Both the position numbers and the translations under genes were made by a program. A stretch of DNA of 64,000 nucleotides from Mycobacterium botniense (lineage in GTDB: Bacteria; Actinomycetota; Actinomycetes; Mycobacteriales; Mycobacteriaceae): positions 2,108,001-2,172,000 of the forward strand of contig NZ_BLKW01000004.1 of the NCBI RefSeq assembly GCF_010723305.1. Reading direction: 5' to 3'. Positions 30,027 to 40,276 of the stretch are shown piece after piece. The notes beneath the pieces were generated by a model. It saw only the letters and a program-made list of their open reading frames with translations. It did no database searches and had not been told where the DNA came from. Position 1 is the first letter of the stretch, and every line of letters starts with the position of its first letter.

Positions 30027-30386
30027 TCAGCCGGGCGTGACACCCGCGCCGTCACCGCATTCGGTGCGGCTCGGGTCGACGCCCGCCAACGGCCAGCCCG
30101 CAGCAGCGAGTGTGGCCGCCACCCGATTGATGTTCTCCGGGCCGGCGTCGTAATGGGTCATGTCCGAGATGAAGGCGGCGATTTCGTCACGGTCTATCTG
30201 ACCGTCTGCCAGCGCCGCAGACCCCCCGGCGGTGATGTTGCGCACCACCTCTTTGATCTGCTCCTCGGTCAGCGGTGTGCTGCGTAACAACGCCAGCAAG
30301 GGCACCCGATCCGGTCCCGGGACACCGTCGGGATAGCCGGCTTGCAGCCACCGCAATACCGAACGCAGAAACGACGTGGTGGCCAC
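30027..30386 (-). CDS. DUF3349 protein, Rv3046c-like
   Basis: 119 residues from GTG 30386; the longer frame to 30437 adds unlikely sequence. The family opening FLRSVLRWLQAGYPDGVP is followed by VPLLALLRSTPLTEEQIKEV and an EF-hand-like stretch ADGQIDRDEIAAFI. Small helical protein of unknown function. Convergent with adhC and followed on the same strand by nothing before the window's next backbone genes. A homologue of Rv3047c is not seen between it and nrdF2. Confidence 0.8.
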   Translation of the reverse strand: MATTSFLRSVLRWLQAGYPDGVPGPDRVPLLALLRSTPLTEEQIKEVVRNITAGGSAALADGQIDRDEIAAFISDMTHYDAGPENINRVAATLAAAGWPLAGVDPSRTECGDGAGVTPG

Positions 30387-30498
30387 AACGTCTAGTCTGG
30401 TGTTAGCAGCGGCGTCGGCGCCACTGTGGCGCCGCACATTTCATGCGATTCATAATCCGTTCACGGCTGTGCCACAGTGAGCGCGCCGAGCAGCCTGT

Positions 30499-31485
<987 letters not shown>

Positions 31486-31522
31486 TCATTGGACGGTTCA
31501 TTTGGCCACGCTCAGAGTTCAC

Positions 31523-31570
31523 ACACTACCCCTGGGGGCCGACAAGCCGGCGCAACACAACACCTAGTGT
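31523..31570. promoter_or_regulatory. Pair of candidate NrdR boxes upstream of nrdF2
   Basis: Box 1 ACACTACCCCTGGGGG (31523-31538) and box 2 ACACAACACCTAGTGT (31555-31570) resemble the NrdR consensus ACACTATATATAGTGT. Box 2 is the better match. Their starts are 32 bp apart, about three helical turns, the usual spacing for NrdR sites. NrdR represses ribonucleotide reductase genes when dATP is abundant. Confidence 0.6.
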
Positions 31571-31627
31571 CGCACGCGTGTCCTCGGCTTGCCGATGACG
31601 CTGCGCGCTAACACCGCTCGTCGCCGG

Positions 31628-33178
31628 TTACTCAGCGACGGCAAGTGCGGCACGGTCGGCTGCCGCACCGGTGCCCACCCCGAAGAACTGGTACTCGCCG
31701 AGTTTCAGCGAACGGGTGCCCGCCCAGTATTGCCAGGTGTAGCCACCCCAGAGCACCCGGTTGTTGCCGTGCTCGTCCAGATACCAGCTGCGGCAGCCGC
31801 CGGTGTTCCATACCGAGCGGGCCAGTTTGTGTTGGAGCTCGGCATTGAATCGGTCTTGGGCTTCACGGGTCGGCGCCAGCGCCTGCGCGCCGAGCCGGTC
31901 GCACACCGCGATGGCCTCGGCGACATAACGGATCTGGGATTCGATCATGAAGACCACCGAGTTGTGTCCGAGTCCGGTGTTGGGCCCGAGCAGGAAGAAG
32001 AGGTTGGGTACGTCAGCGACGGTGATCCCGCGATGAGCGGCCAGTCCCTCCCGATTCCAGCGGTCAACCAGGTCTTCACCGTGCATCCCCTTGATCTGTA
32101 CATAGGTGAAGGAGTCGGTGACGTGGAAGCCGGTGGCGAACACGATCACATCCACGCGACGCTCGGTACCGTCGGCCGTCACGATGCCGTCGGGTGTGAT
32201 CCGGGTGATGCGGTCGGTGATCAGCTCGGTCTTGGGATCCGCGACAGCCCGATAGTAGGTCGACGAGTTCAGGATGCGCTTGCACCCGATCCGGTAGCGG
32301 GGAGTGAGCTTGCGGCGCAGCTCGGGGTCTTTCACCGATCGGCGGATATTCCATTTGGCCAGGGCTTCGATGATTTTGAGCGTCGCGGGCCGTTTGGTCA
32401 TGCCGTAAGCCAACGCCTCCTGGCCCCAGTAGATGGCCGTCCGCAACGCCAGCGCCAGACCGGGGATGTTCGTCAGGGCGCGGCGCAGCCTTTCCGGCAG
32501 TTCCTCGTTAGTCCGCGGCACCACCCACGCCGGTGTGCGCTGGTAAAGCTGCAGTTGGCCGACCCGGTCGATGATCTCGGGCACGATCTGAATGGCACTG
32601 GCACCGGTGCCGATCACCGCGACTCGTTTACCGGTCAGATCGACGCTGTGATCCCATTGCGCGGAATGAAAAGCGGCGCCGCGGAACTCGTCACGGCCTT
32701 CGATGTCAGGTATGGACGGGATATGCAGCGCGCCGGCCCCCGAGATGAGGAACTGGGCAACGTATTCCCGGCCGTCGACGGTGAACACGTGCCAGCGGTA
32801 CTCCTCATCGTCCCAATGCCCGCGGTCGACGAGGGAGTTGAACACGATGTATCGGCGCAGCCCGTATTTGTCGGTGACCCCCTTGAGGTAGTCCCAGATC
32901 TCGTCCTGATACGAAAACAGGTGTTTCCAGTCCGGCTTGGGTTCGAACGAGAACGAATAGAGGTGCGACGGGATGTCGCATGCGCAACCCGGGTAGCTGT
33001 TGTCACGCCACGTGCCACCGACCTCATCAGCCTTCTCCAGGATGAGGAAGTCCACTCCCTGGCGCTGCAGCGCAATCGCCATACCCAGCCCGGAGAACCC
33101 GGTGCCGATGATGAGCGCGCGGGTGTGCACAGGTGCCCGTCGGGTCGCTCGGTCAGCGGCCAGCTCGGCTACGGTCAT
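31628..33178 (-). CDS. Flavin-containing (Baeyer-Villiger-type) monooxygenase, Rv3049c-like
   Basis: 516 residues. FAD motif ALIIGTGFSGLGMAIAL (about residues 22-38), NADPH motif VAVIGTGASAIQIVPEI, and between them the BVMO/FMO fingerprint FRGAAFHSAQWDHS (FxGxxxHxxxW). The domain order is standard for class B monooxygenases. Substrate unknown; related mycobacterial enzymes oxygenate ketones and can activate ethionamide. It lies between nrdF2 and a TetR gene in the same orientation, and the TetR protein is a plausible regulator. Confidence 0.9.
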   Translation of the reverse strand: MTVAELAADRATRRAPVHTRALIIGTGFSGLGMAIALQRQGVDFLILEKADEVGGTWRDNSYPGCACDIPSHLYSFSFEPKPDWKHLFSYQDEIWDYLKGVTDKYGLRRYIVFNSLVDRGHWDDEEYRWHVFTVDGREYVAQFLISGAGALHIPSIPDIEGRDEFRGAAFHSAQWDHSVDLTGKRVAVIGTGASAIQIVPEIIDRVGQLQLYQRTPAWVVPRTNEELPERLRRALTNIPGLALALRTAIYWGQEALAYGMTKRPATLKIIEALAKWNIRRSVKDPELRRKLTPRYRIGCKRILNSSTYYRAVADPKTELITDRITRITPDGIVTADGTERRVDVIVFATGFHVTDSFTYVQIKGMHGEDLVDRWNREGLAAHRGITVADVPNLFFLLGPNTGLGHNSVVFMIESQIRYVAEAIAVCDRLGAQALAPTREAQDRFNAELQHKLARSVWNTGGCRSWYLDEHGNNRVLWGGYTWQYWAGTRSLKLGEYQFFGVGTGAAADRAALAVAE

Positions 33179-33402
33179 CGCAATGGGTCCTTCCTGGGAA
33201 CGCCGGTACCGGGTACTTCGGCACGTCCAGTCTGTCGGCTCCTGCGGGGACTGTCAATGTCGCTGGTCGGTGTAGCGCGGCTGTCAGCAGAACCGTCGAC
33301 TTGCGGTGCGTGGGCGGCGCCTGGAGGCGGTGCGCACCGGGGCCGTGCCTGGGCGCGATACGGCCGGCGCCGCTCAGGGACCGCCGGTGGACTGGCCGGC
33401 GG

Positions 33403-34167
33403 CTAGCCCGCCGCAGTCTTGCGCGGCACAGCGCTGTGCAGGGGAAGGTCAGGATCGTACTGAATACCCAGCACGTCGGCGGTGCCGTCGATGACGCCCA
33501 TCATGATGGTCGTCAGATGCGCGATGAACTGGTCGCGGGGCATCCGACGCGGGCTGTCAGGTTTAGGCCCGAGCCACCAGTCCGTGGCCGACGCCGCCGA
33601 ACCGAAAGCGGCGAACGCGGCAAGTTCGATCGCGGCGCGATCCAGCTCCATCTCCCGCAGCTCGTTGTTGAACATTTCCGCCATCGCCAGTGTGATCTCG
33701 CGCCCCTCGTTCAAGGTCCGCACCGTCGCCTCGGACTGCTCCGGAAAACGGCCCTGGATGAAGAACCGCAGCACATTGGGATGCTGGTCGACCAGGCTGA
33801 CATACTCTTCGACACTGCGCCGAATGATCTCGCGAACCGAATTGGTGGCGAAGTCAACTGAGGGGAAGATCGCCGCCCACAGCATGTCACGGAGGCGCTC
33901 ACCGATCGCCTGGAACAGATCGGATTTGTCGTTGAAGTGGCGGTAGATCTTGGGTTTGGCGGTGCCAGCCTCTTCGGCGATCTCTCGGACACTCAGCGCG
34001 GGGCCCAGCCGGTCGATAGCCCGGAAGGCGGCCTGGACGATCTCGCCGCGTACTTTCTTACGGTGCTCGCGCCAGCGTTCGCTGCGCGCATCGACCTTTC
34101 GCCCGGGGTCCGCGCCGGGCCTGGCTCTGGCCGGCCTGGGTCTGGCAACTTTGCGCACGTCAAGCAC
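33403..34167 (-). CDS. TetR-family regulator, Rv3050c-like
   Basis: 254 residues from GTG 34167. The first about 35 residues are basic and Pro/Arg-rich. The HTH is LSVREIAEEAGTAKPKIYRHF. The ligand-binding region is helical and ends in a PRKTAAG tail. It is upstream of, and co-oriented with, the monooxygenase gene (224 bp gap), so it may control that gene. No clear palindrome was found in the gap. Confidence 0.85.
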   Translation of the reverse strand: MLDVRKVARPRPARARPGADPGRKVDARSERWREHRKKVRGEIVQAAFRAIDRLGPALSVREIAEEAGTAKPKIYRHFNDKSDLFQAIGERLRDMLWAAIFPSVDFATNSVREIIRRSVEEYVSLVDQHPNVLRFFIQGRFPEQSEATVRTLNEGREITLAMAEMFNNELREMELDRAAIELAAFAAFGSAASATDWWLGPKPDSPRRMPRDQFIAHLTTIMMGVIDGTADVLGIQYDPDLPLHSAVPRKTAAG

Positions 34168-34367
34168 CTTACCGCGTCAGGGCCACTGACCAGGCCAGAC
34201 CCGGCGTGCCAGATTCCGGTGCCCGACCGTCGTATGCCGCGGTGGTCCGCACGGTCCAGGCGACGTCGGCGCTTTCGCCCGGCGTGAATCCCGCGACGCG
34301 ACACGCCGCAAAGCCGTCGCCAGATTCACAGTGGGCCGATCTGGGTGGCCGATGGTTCGCGCATCGC

Positions 34368-36539
34368 TTACAGCGCGCAGGACACGCAGCCTTCGACCTC
34401 GGTGCCTTCCAGCGCCATCTGCCGCAGCCGGATGTAGTACAGCGTTTTGATCCCCTTGCGCCAGGCGTAGATCTGCGCCTTGTTCACGTCGCGCGTGGTC
34501 GCGGTGTCCTTGAAGAACAACGTCAGTGAAAGCCCCTGGTCGACGTGCTGGGTGGCCGCGGCATAGGTGTCGATGATCTTCTCGTAGCCGATCTCGTAGG
34601 CGTCCTGGAAGTACTCCAGGTTGTCGTTGGTCATATACGGTGCCGGATAGTAGACCCGGCCGATTTTGCCTTCTTTACGGATCTCGATCTTCGACACGAT
34701 CGGGTGGATCGAGCTGGTGGAGTGGTTAATGTAGGAGATCGACCCGGTCGGCGGCACCGCCTGCAGATTCTGGTTGTAGATACCATGCTTTTGCACCGAC
34801 GCCTTCAGCTCACGCCAATCGTCCTGGGTCGGGACGTGGATGCCGGCATCGGCGAACAGCTTTCGCACCTTGGGTGTTTTGGGTTCCCACACCTGATCGG
34901 TGTATTTGTCGAAAAACTCCCCTGTCGCGTACTTGGACCGCTCGAAACCCGTGAAATGCGTGCCGCGTTCGATGGCGATTTTGTTCGACGCGCGCAGCGC
35001 GTAGTAGCACACCGTGTAGAAATAGATATTGGTGAAGTCGATCGCCTCTTCGGAGCCGTAGAAGATGCGCTCCCGGGCCAGATAACCATGCAGGTTCATC
35101 TGCCCCAACCCGATCGCATGGGCCTCGCTGTTACCCTTCTCGATCGAGGGTACCGACCAGATGTGGGTTTGGTCCGATACAGCCGTCAACGCGCGGACCG
35201 CCACCTCGATGGTCTGTGCGAAATCGGGTGAATCCATCGTCTTGGCAATGTTCAGCGATCCCAGGTTGCACGAAATATCTTTGCCCACTTTCGCATACGA
35301 CAGATCGGCGTTGAACTGCGACGGGGTTGACACCTGCAGGATCTCCGAGCACAGGTTGGAGTGGGTGATCTTACCTGCGATCGGGTTGGCGCGATTTACC
35401 GTGTCCTCGAACATGATGTAGGGGTAGCCGGACTCGAACTGCAGCTCGGCGAGCGTCTGGAAGAACTCGCGGGCCTTGATCTTGCTCTTGCGGATGCGCG
35501 GATTGTCCAGCATCTCGTAGTACTTTTCGGTCACTGAGATATCAGCGAACGGCACCCCGTAGACCCGTTCGACGTCGTACGGCGAGAACAAATACATGTC
35601 ATCGTTGCGCTTAGCCAGTTCGAAGGTGATGTCGGGGATGACCACGCCCAGGCTCAACGTCTTGATCCGGATCTTCTCGTCGGCGTTCTCCCGTTTGGTA
35701 TCCAGGAACCGGTAGATGTCGGGGTGATGCGCGTGCAGGTACACCGCACCGGCGCCTTGACGAGCCCCGAGCTGGTTGGCGTAAGAGAACGAGTCCTCGA
35801 GCAGTTTCATGATGGGGATGACGCCCGAACTCTGGTTTTCGATGTTTTTGATCGGCGCACCGTGTTCACGAATGTTGCTCAGCAGCAGGGCAACTCCCCC
35901 GCCACGCTTGGAGAGCTGCAGCGCGGAGTTGATGGCCCGGCCGATTGACTCCATGTTGTCCTCGATGCGCAACAGAAAGCAGCTCACCGGTTCACCGCGC
36001 TGTTTCTTGCCGGAGTTGAGAAACGTCGGGGTCGCCGGCTGGAAGCGCCCGTCGATGATCTCGTCGACGAGTTTCTCGGCCAGCTCGGTGTCACCGTCGG
36101 CCAAAGTGAGCGCGACCATGCACACCCGGTCCTCGAACCGCTCCAGATAGCGTTTCCCGTCGAACGTTTTCAGGGTGTAGGACGTGTAGTACTTGAAAGC
36201 GCCCAAAAACGTCGGGAACCGGAACTTCTTGGCGTAGGCGCGGTCGAACAGGGACTTGACGAAGGCGCGCGAGTACTTCTCGAGCACCTCAGGCTCGTAG
36301 TAGTTCTGCTGGACAAGGTAATCGAGCTTCTCATCCAGGTCGTGGAAGAACACCGTGTTCTGGTTGACATGCTGGCGGAAAAATTGGTGTGCCGCCTGGA
36401 TGTCCTTGTCGAACTGAATTTTGCCGTCCGGGCCGTACAAATTCAGCATGGCATTCAGCGCGTGGTAGTCGGTCTCCTCATGCGCCGAAGCACGTCCGGT
36501 GGACGTTACCGGCTCTGCAGCTGTGGCAGTCGGTGGCAC
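34368..36539 (-). CDS. nrdE: Class Ib ribonucleotide reductase alpha subunit NrdE
   Basis: 723 residues, the usual length for NrdE, without an ATP-cone allosteric domain. Visible are the R1 barrel motifs [20 protein letters not shown] (first redox cysteine region), [20 protein letters not shown] (active-site N-x-C-x-E) and the C-terminal redox pair GCVSCAL at the tail end. It reduces ribonucleoside diphosphates using the NrdF2 radical and electrons from NrdH. It overlaps nrdI by 34 bp on the same strand. Confidence 0.95.
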   Translation of the reverse strand: MPPTATAAEPVTSTGRASAHEETDYHALNAMLNLYGPDGKIQFDKDIQAAHQFFRQHVNQNTVFFHDLDEKLDYLVQQNYYEPEVLEKYSRAFVKSLFDRAYAKKFRFPTFLGAFKYYTSYTLKTFDGKRYLERFEDRVCMVALTLADGDTELAEKLVDEIIDGRFQPATPTFLNSGKKQRGEPVSCFLLRIEDNMESIGRAINSALQLSKRGGGVALLLSNIREHGAPIKNIENQSSGVIPIMKLLEDSFSYANQLGARQGAGAVYLHAHHPDIYRFLDTKRENADEKIRIKTLSLGVVIPDITFELAKRNDDMYLFSPYDVERVYGVPFADISVTEKYYEMLDNPRIRKSKIKAREFFQTLAELQFESGYPYIMFEDTVNRANPIAGKITHSNLCSEILQVSTPSQFNADLSYAKVGKDISCNLGSLNIAKTMDSPDFAQTIEVAVRALTAVSDQTHIWSVPSIEKGNSEAHAIGLGQMNLHGYLARERIFYGSEEAIDFTNIYFYTVCYYALRASNKIAIERGTHFTGFERSKYATGEFFDKYTDQVWEPKTPKVRKLFADAGIHVPTQDDWRELKASVQKHGIYNQNLQAVPPTGSISYINHSTSSIHPIVSKIEIRKEGKIGRVYYPAPYMTNDNLEYFQDAYEIGYEKIIDTYAAATQHVDQGLSLTLFFKDTATTRDVNKAQIYAWRKGIKTLYYIRLRQMALEGTEVEGCVSCAL

Positions 36540-36955
36540 GTTTCATCCTTCCAGAAGTCAGCCAGACCGGCGCGGACGGCTTGCACGTCCTCGTCGGTTC
36601 CCATCAGTTCGAAGCGGTAAAGATATGGAACGCCGCATTTGCGGGAGATCACCTCGCCGGCGTAGCAGTACTCCGCACCGAAGTTGGTGTTGCCTGCCGC
36701 GATCACGCCCCGCAACAGCGCTCGGTTACGTTCGTTGTTCAAAAAGGCGATCACCTGCTTGGGCACGTAACCCCCGGCATTGAGGTCCGGGCTGGCGCGC
36801 CCACCGCCGTAGGTCGGCAATACCAGCACATAGGGCTGGTCGACCTCGATGCGGCCGTGCAGCGGTATCCGCGTGGCGGGGATGCCCAGCTTCTGCACGA
36901 AGCGGTGGGTGTTCTCCGACACGCTGGAGAAATACACCAGGCTGCGCGACTGCAC
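36506..36955 (-). CDS. nrdI: NrdI flavodoxin-like protein
   Basis: 149 residues. Flavodoxin fold: [19 protein letters not shown] binds FMN phosphate, [10 protein letters not shown] the isoalloxazine loop, and [15 protein letters not shown] the third loop. NrdI generates the superoxide/peroxide needed to assemble the dimanganese-tyrosyl radical of NrdF. It is 24 bp after nrdH and overlaps the nrdE start region, consistent with an nrdHIE operon. Confidence 0.93.
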   Translation of the reverse strand: MQSRSLVYFSSVSENTHRFVQKLGIPATRIPLHGRIEVDQPYVLVLPTYGGGRASPDLNAGGYVPKQVIAFLNNERNRALLRGVIAAGNTNFGAEYCYAGEVISRKCGVPYLYRFELMGTDEDVQAVRAGLADFWKDETCHRLPQLQSR

Positions 36956-36979
36956 GATGCACCTCCTGTTCCGGGCCGC

Positions 36980-37219
36980 CTATGCGCTCAGCGCGGCGCC
37001 CGCGAGCGCCTTGATGCGGTCGGGCCGAAAGCCTGACCAGTGCTCATTTCCCGCGACCACGACAGGGGCCTGGAGATAGCCCAGTGCCATGACATAGTCA
37101 CGCGCCTCGGGATCGAGCGTGATATCGACCGTCTCGTAGGCGATGCCCTGTTTGTCCAGTGCCTTGTACGTCGCGTTGCATTGCACGCAGGCGGGCTTGG
37201 TGTAGACGGTGACGCTCAT
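36980..37219 (-). CDS. nrdH: Glutaredoxin-like NrdH redoxin
   Basis: 79 residues from ATG 37219. Redox centre CVQC in YTKPACVQCNATYKALD, and the cis-proline and C-terminal hallmark QAPVVVAGNEHWSGFRPDRI typical of NrdH. It reduces NrdE and is itself reduced by thioredoxin reductase. First gene of the nrdHIE operon. Confidence 0.94.
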   Translation of the reverse strand: MSVTVYTKPACVQCNATYKALDKQGIAYETVDITLDPEARDYVMALGYLQAPVVVAGNEHWSGFRPDRIKALAGAALSA

Positions 37220-37650
37220 CGGCTCGACAACTCCTCTGCACACTACGTGGAGAACTGGGCACGGGCTGGCAACTAGTCGGGTATTGCTGCTGTACTGTCG
37301 GCCGGCCGGCCGCCAAGACGCCGGATCCCCGTCGTCCGCTGCCATGTCCACGGACATGGTGATCCCGGACTCCGGGAATCTCGCCGAGCCGGACTCAGCT
37401 CGGCGTACCTGGCGCCTACCGGCGTTCAAAACACTACACCTAGTGGGTGACAATAAGAAGAGGTACAAGATATTCGGAACAACATTCATGAAATTCCCTG
37501 GTCGTAAGCTACTGCGCGCCCGCGCATCGGCGTGTCGTAGATCACAATTGGACAACGCCGCCCGGTAGGTCCGCGGTCGGCCGGGTTCGACACCGGCCAC
37601 CCGTGCCACCCCGCCGCGACGTCCGCCCCGACGGCCCGACAGCAAAGCCC
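37220..37650. promoter_or_regulatory. nrdH upstream region with candidate NrdR box
   Basis: 431 bp without a gene. ACACTACACCTAGTGG at 37431-37446 resembles an NrdR box and shares the CACCTAGTG core with the site before nrdF2. It lies about 210 bp before the nrdH ATG, implying a long leader. The stretch 37447-37495 is unusually AT-rich (an ATAAGAAG patch and AAGATATTCGG) and may hold the core promoter. A second box at the standard 32-bp spacing is at best very weak. Nothing else recognised. Confidence 0.5.
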
Positions 37651-38207
37651 TCAGCTCGGGGTGGTACCCACCTCGGCGGCAAGCTTGCGAACCACTTCGC
37701 GCACACGGGCCACCAGCCCGGCATCGTCTCGCGGATGCTTACCGTCCAGCGACGCCAGCGGTATCGACAACGTGATCGACTCGATCACTCTGGGCCCGGC
37801 GATGCCGAACGACTTGCGGGTTTCCTCGTGCGCCCACACCCCGCCGTACCGGCCCATCGATCCGCCGATGACCGCCAGCGGCTTGTCCTTCAGCGCGCTG
37901 TTGCCGAACGGTCGAGACAGCCAGTCGATCGCATTCTTGAGCACACCCGGGATGCTGCCGTTGTACTCCGGCGTCACCACCAGCGCGGCATCGGCGCCGG
38001 CCGCCGTGTCGCGCAGGGCGGTCACCGGCGGGGCACGTCCGTGCCATTGTCGATGTCCTCGTTGTACAACGGCAGTTCGCCCAGCCCCTCAAACACGGTG
38101 ACGGTGACGCCATCGGGTGCGGTGTCCGCCGCCAGCTCGGCGATCTCGCGGTTCAACGAGGCCGCACGCAAGCTCCCCACGAGCGCCACAATGGTGATGC
38201 CGGACAT
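37651..38207 (-). pseudogene. NADPH-dependent FMN reductase (Rv3054c-like), split by a frameshift
   Basis: Two consecutive frames make one flavodoxin-like reductase. The first (ATG 38207, ending TGA 38022) encodes MSGITIVALVGSLRAASLN through NEDIDNGTDVP. The second (GTG 38025 to 37651) encodes VTALRDTAAGADAALVVTPEYNGSIPG and the rest, with IGGSMGRYGG. The full span is one base short of 186 codons, so a single-base loss in the GGGG/CCCC run at about 38030-38033 explains the break. The junction forms a GTGA overlap, so coupled translation of two halves is conceivable. Family members reduce quinones or FMN. Confidence 0.75.
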
Positions 38208-38551
38208 CCTCGGATCCCTTCGCCGACCGGTCGCCATCCTCGCACAGCCCGAACCGGATTAGGGTCCGAGCCGGGCCGGTGCCATGGTGGCATCGCTCAA
38301 GGAGCAAGAGCGCAACCGTGCGCGGGCCTTCAGATTGCGCCCGCCGCCGTGGGCCCGGGCGCGACCCCGATGTGCAGGCCGACACATCGCTCGCGCTGCT
38401 CGACGCCGACCATGTCGACCATCAGCTCCGAGCGCAACCGCACGCTACAGACCCTCGGCGACGCCTGGGAGAGCCTGGCGCGCAAGCTGTGCGGCACATG
38501 ACCTTCCGTGCGGTCCTGCCCTATCGAGCTGGTCGCCGGGAGTGGACTGCT
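38208..38551. other. Gene-free stretch, likely deletion scar
   Basis: About 344 bp. M. tuberculosis has a TetR gene (Rv3055) and a Y-family polymerase (dinP/Rv3056) at this point; neither is here. Open frames in it are Arg/Ala/Pro-rich and look non-coding. A 29-codon frame at about 38418-38507 (starting MSTISSERNRT) is too short to assign. Confidence 0.5.
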
Positions 38552-39436
38552 CTAGCGGGGCGGCGCCGTACCGGGCCGCAGCGCGTGCGTGAAGAACACG
38601 TTCACCTGGCGCATCACCAGGCTGTAAGGCCACCACGCCACCCGTTTGAAGGTGTACAGCGCGCGGATATCCGCCGACGTGTAGATCAGGAAACGGTTTT
38701 TCCTCACCCCGGCCAGAATCTTGTCGGCTGCTCTCTCCGGCGAGACGGCGTGGCCGCTGAAGCGGTCCACCCAGCGACGCACCCGAGGGTCCTCGCGGTC
38801 GACGCCGGCGATCTCGACGGTGTTGACCAGCGGCGTGTTCACCGCGCCCGGCACCACGACCGACACCCCGATGCGATGCCGGGCCAAGTCGAAGCGCAGC
38901 ACCTCGGAAAGCCCGCGCAACCCGAACTTGCTGGCGCTGTAGGCGGCATGCCAGGGCAGGGCGATCAACCCGGCCGCTGAGGACACGTTGACCAGATGCC
39001 CGCCCCGGCCTGCGGCCATCATCGGCGGAAGAAACGTCTCGATGACGTGGATCGGGCCCATCAGGTTGATCGCGACCATCGTGGTCCATTGCTCGTGGGT
39101 GAGCTGGTCGACGGTGCCCCAGGCCGAAACACCGGCGATGTTCATCACGATGTCCATGGCCGGATGCCGGGTGTGAATATCCGCACCGAACACCGCGACC
39201 TCGCGATAGTCGGCGATATCGAGCGCCCGATACTCGGCCACCCGGGCGCCCAGCGCATCTGCGTCGGCCACGGTCTGCGCCAGACCGTCGGCGTTGCGGT
39301 CGGTGAGGTACAGTTCGGCGCCGGCGGCGGCGAGTCGCAAGGCGGTGGCGCGGCCGATGCCGCTGGCGGCGCCGGTGAGCAAACAACGCTTCCCGGCAAA
39401 GTACCCGGCGGGATTTCGGCCACGCGTCGAGTGCAT
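38552..39436 (-). CDS. Short-chain dehydrogenase/reductase, Rv3057c-like
   Basis: 294 residues. Classical SDR: cofactor motif LLTGAASGIGRATAL (TGxxxGxG), NIAGVSAWG as the NAG motif, and catalytic S-Y-K in NVSSAAGLIALPWHAAYSASK (Ser, then YSASK). The extended C-terminus contains a membrane-associating hydrophobic/basic stretch near FLIYTSADIRALYTF, as in other mycobacterial SDRs of this group. Substrate unknown. It is 45 bp downstream of the TetR gene in the same direction, so probably in the tetR/cyp136 regulon. Confidence 0.87.
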   Translation of the reverse strand: MHSTRGRNPAGYFAGKRCLLTGAASGIGRATALRLAAAGAELYLTDRNADGLAQTVADADALGARVAEYRALDIADYREVAVFGADIHTRHPAMDIVMNIAGVSAWGTVDQLTHEQWTTMVAINLMGPIHVIETFLPPMMAAGRGGHLVNVSSAAGLIALPWHAAYSASKFGLRGLSEVLRFDLARHRIGVSVVVPGAVNTPLVNTVEIAGVDREDPRVRRWVDRFSGHAVSPERAADKILAGVRKNRFLIYTSADIRALYTFKRVAWWPYSLVMRQVNVFFTHALRPGTAPPR

Positions 39437-39481
39437 GGCGGTGACGATACCGAGGCGACCGCGGCGCGCAGATGTGGGCGG

Positions 39482-40156
39482 CTAGTTTGCGGGATTGCCG
39501 CCCGTGCCCCCCCACAGCGCGGTGAGCCACAACTGTTCAAGCACCCGTATCCCCCGCTGCACATCGCCGTCGGGGCCTACAAATGAGCTGTCCCCGGACA
39601 ACATCAACGCGGTGGTGGCCGCCAGCGTGCGCACCAGGGCCGGGATATCGTCGCTGATCGGATGTGCGGTGCCGGCGGCGATCTCCTCCTCGACGAGGCC
39701 GATAATCCGGTCGATCACCCGGTCGACCTGGTGGTCGAGAATCTCGCGGATCTCGGCGTCGGTATGGCGCGCGGCATGGCACGCCGACATCACCGGGTCG
39801 TTGCGCGCGTAGACGGCAGCCGCGCTTCCCACCATCCTTTTGGCGAAGGCCGCGGGTGACTCGTCGGGGCCGCGAGGCGCGAAATATTGTGTCAGTTCCT
39901 CGAGTTCGTGGGTCGCTTCGGCCAGAATCTGCGCGAGTACCGCGTATTTGGAGTCGAAGTAGAAGTAAAAACCCGAGCGCGCGACACCGGCGCGGTCGCT
40001 GATCGTGCTGACCGAGAGTTGCGAGAACGGTTTTTCCTCCAGTAGCTCGCGCACCGCCTGCAGGATCGCCTGCCGTTGCCGGTCACCGCGCCGGGTCGGG
40101 ACTGACGCCGCGCGATGCTCCGCGGCGGGCCCGCGCGCGTCCTGCTCGATAGTCAC
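39482..40156 (-). CDS. TetR-family regulator, Rv3058c-like
   Basis: 224 residues from GTG 40156 (VTIEQDARGP); the frame continues upstream over the operator, which rules out the longer version. The HTH is LSVSTISDRAGVARSGFYFYF. The EthR-like C-terminal domain ends WLTALWGGTGGNPAN. It is divergent from cyp136 with a 120-bp intergenic region that contains a perfect palindrome, and co-directional with the SDR. Likely represses both itself and cyp136. Confidence 0.87.
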   Translation of the reverse strand: MTIEQDARGPAAEHRAASVPTRRGDRQRQAILQAVRELLEEKPFSQLSVSTISDRAGVARSGFYFYFDSKYAVLAQILAEATHELEELTQYFAPRGPDESPAAFAKRMVGSAAAVYARNDPVMSACHAARHTDAEIREILDHQVDRVIDRIIGLVEEEIAAGTAHPISDDIPALVRTLAATTALMLSGDSSFVGPDGDVQRGIRVLEQLWLTALWGGTGGNPAN

Positions 40157-40190
40157 TCCCCGACCTTGCACCACACCATCAGAAAAGGAA

Positions 40191-40208
40191 ACTTGACAGC
40201 CGTCAAGT
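40191..40208. promoter_or_regulatory. Palindromic operator between tetR and cyp136
   Basis: ACTTGACAGCCGTCAAGT is a perfect 7-bp inverted repeat with a 4-bp spacer, located 35 bp before the tetR start and 69 bp before the cyp136 ATG. TTGAC within it could double as a -35 element. Best read as the TetR binding site. Confidence 0.65.
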
Positions 40209-40276
40209 CTACTCGGAGGATGGTCGTCAGTGACGGCTGCCACAGCGGTTTCCGGTATCCGTGATGAGGAGCGTCG

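Noticed and set aside
31589..33406. 605-codon plus-strand frame
   Set aside because: Antisense to the well-supported monooxygenase with both dinucleotide motifs; artefact of codon bias.
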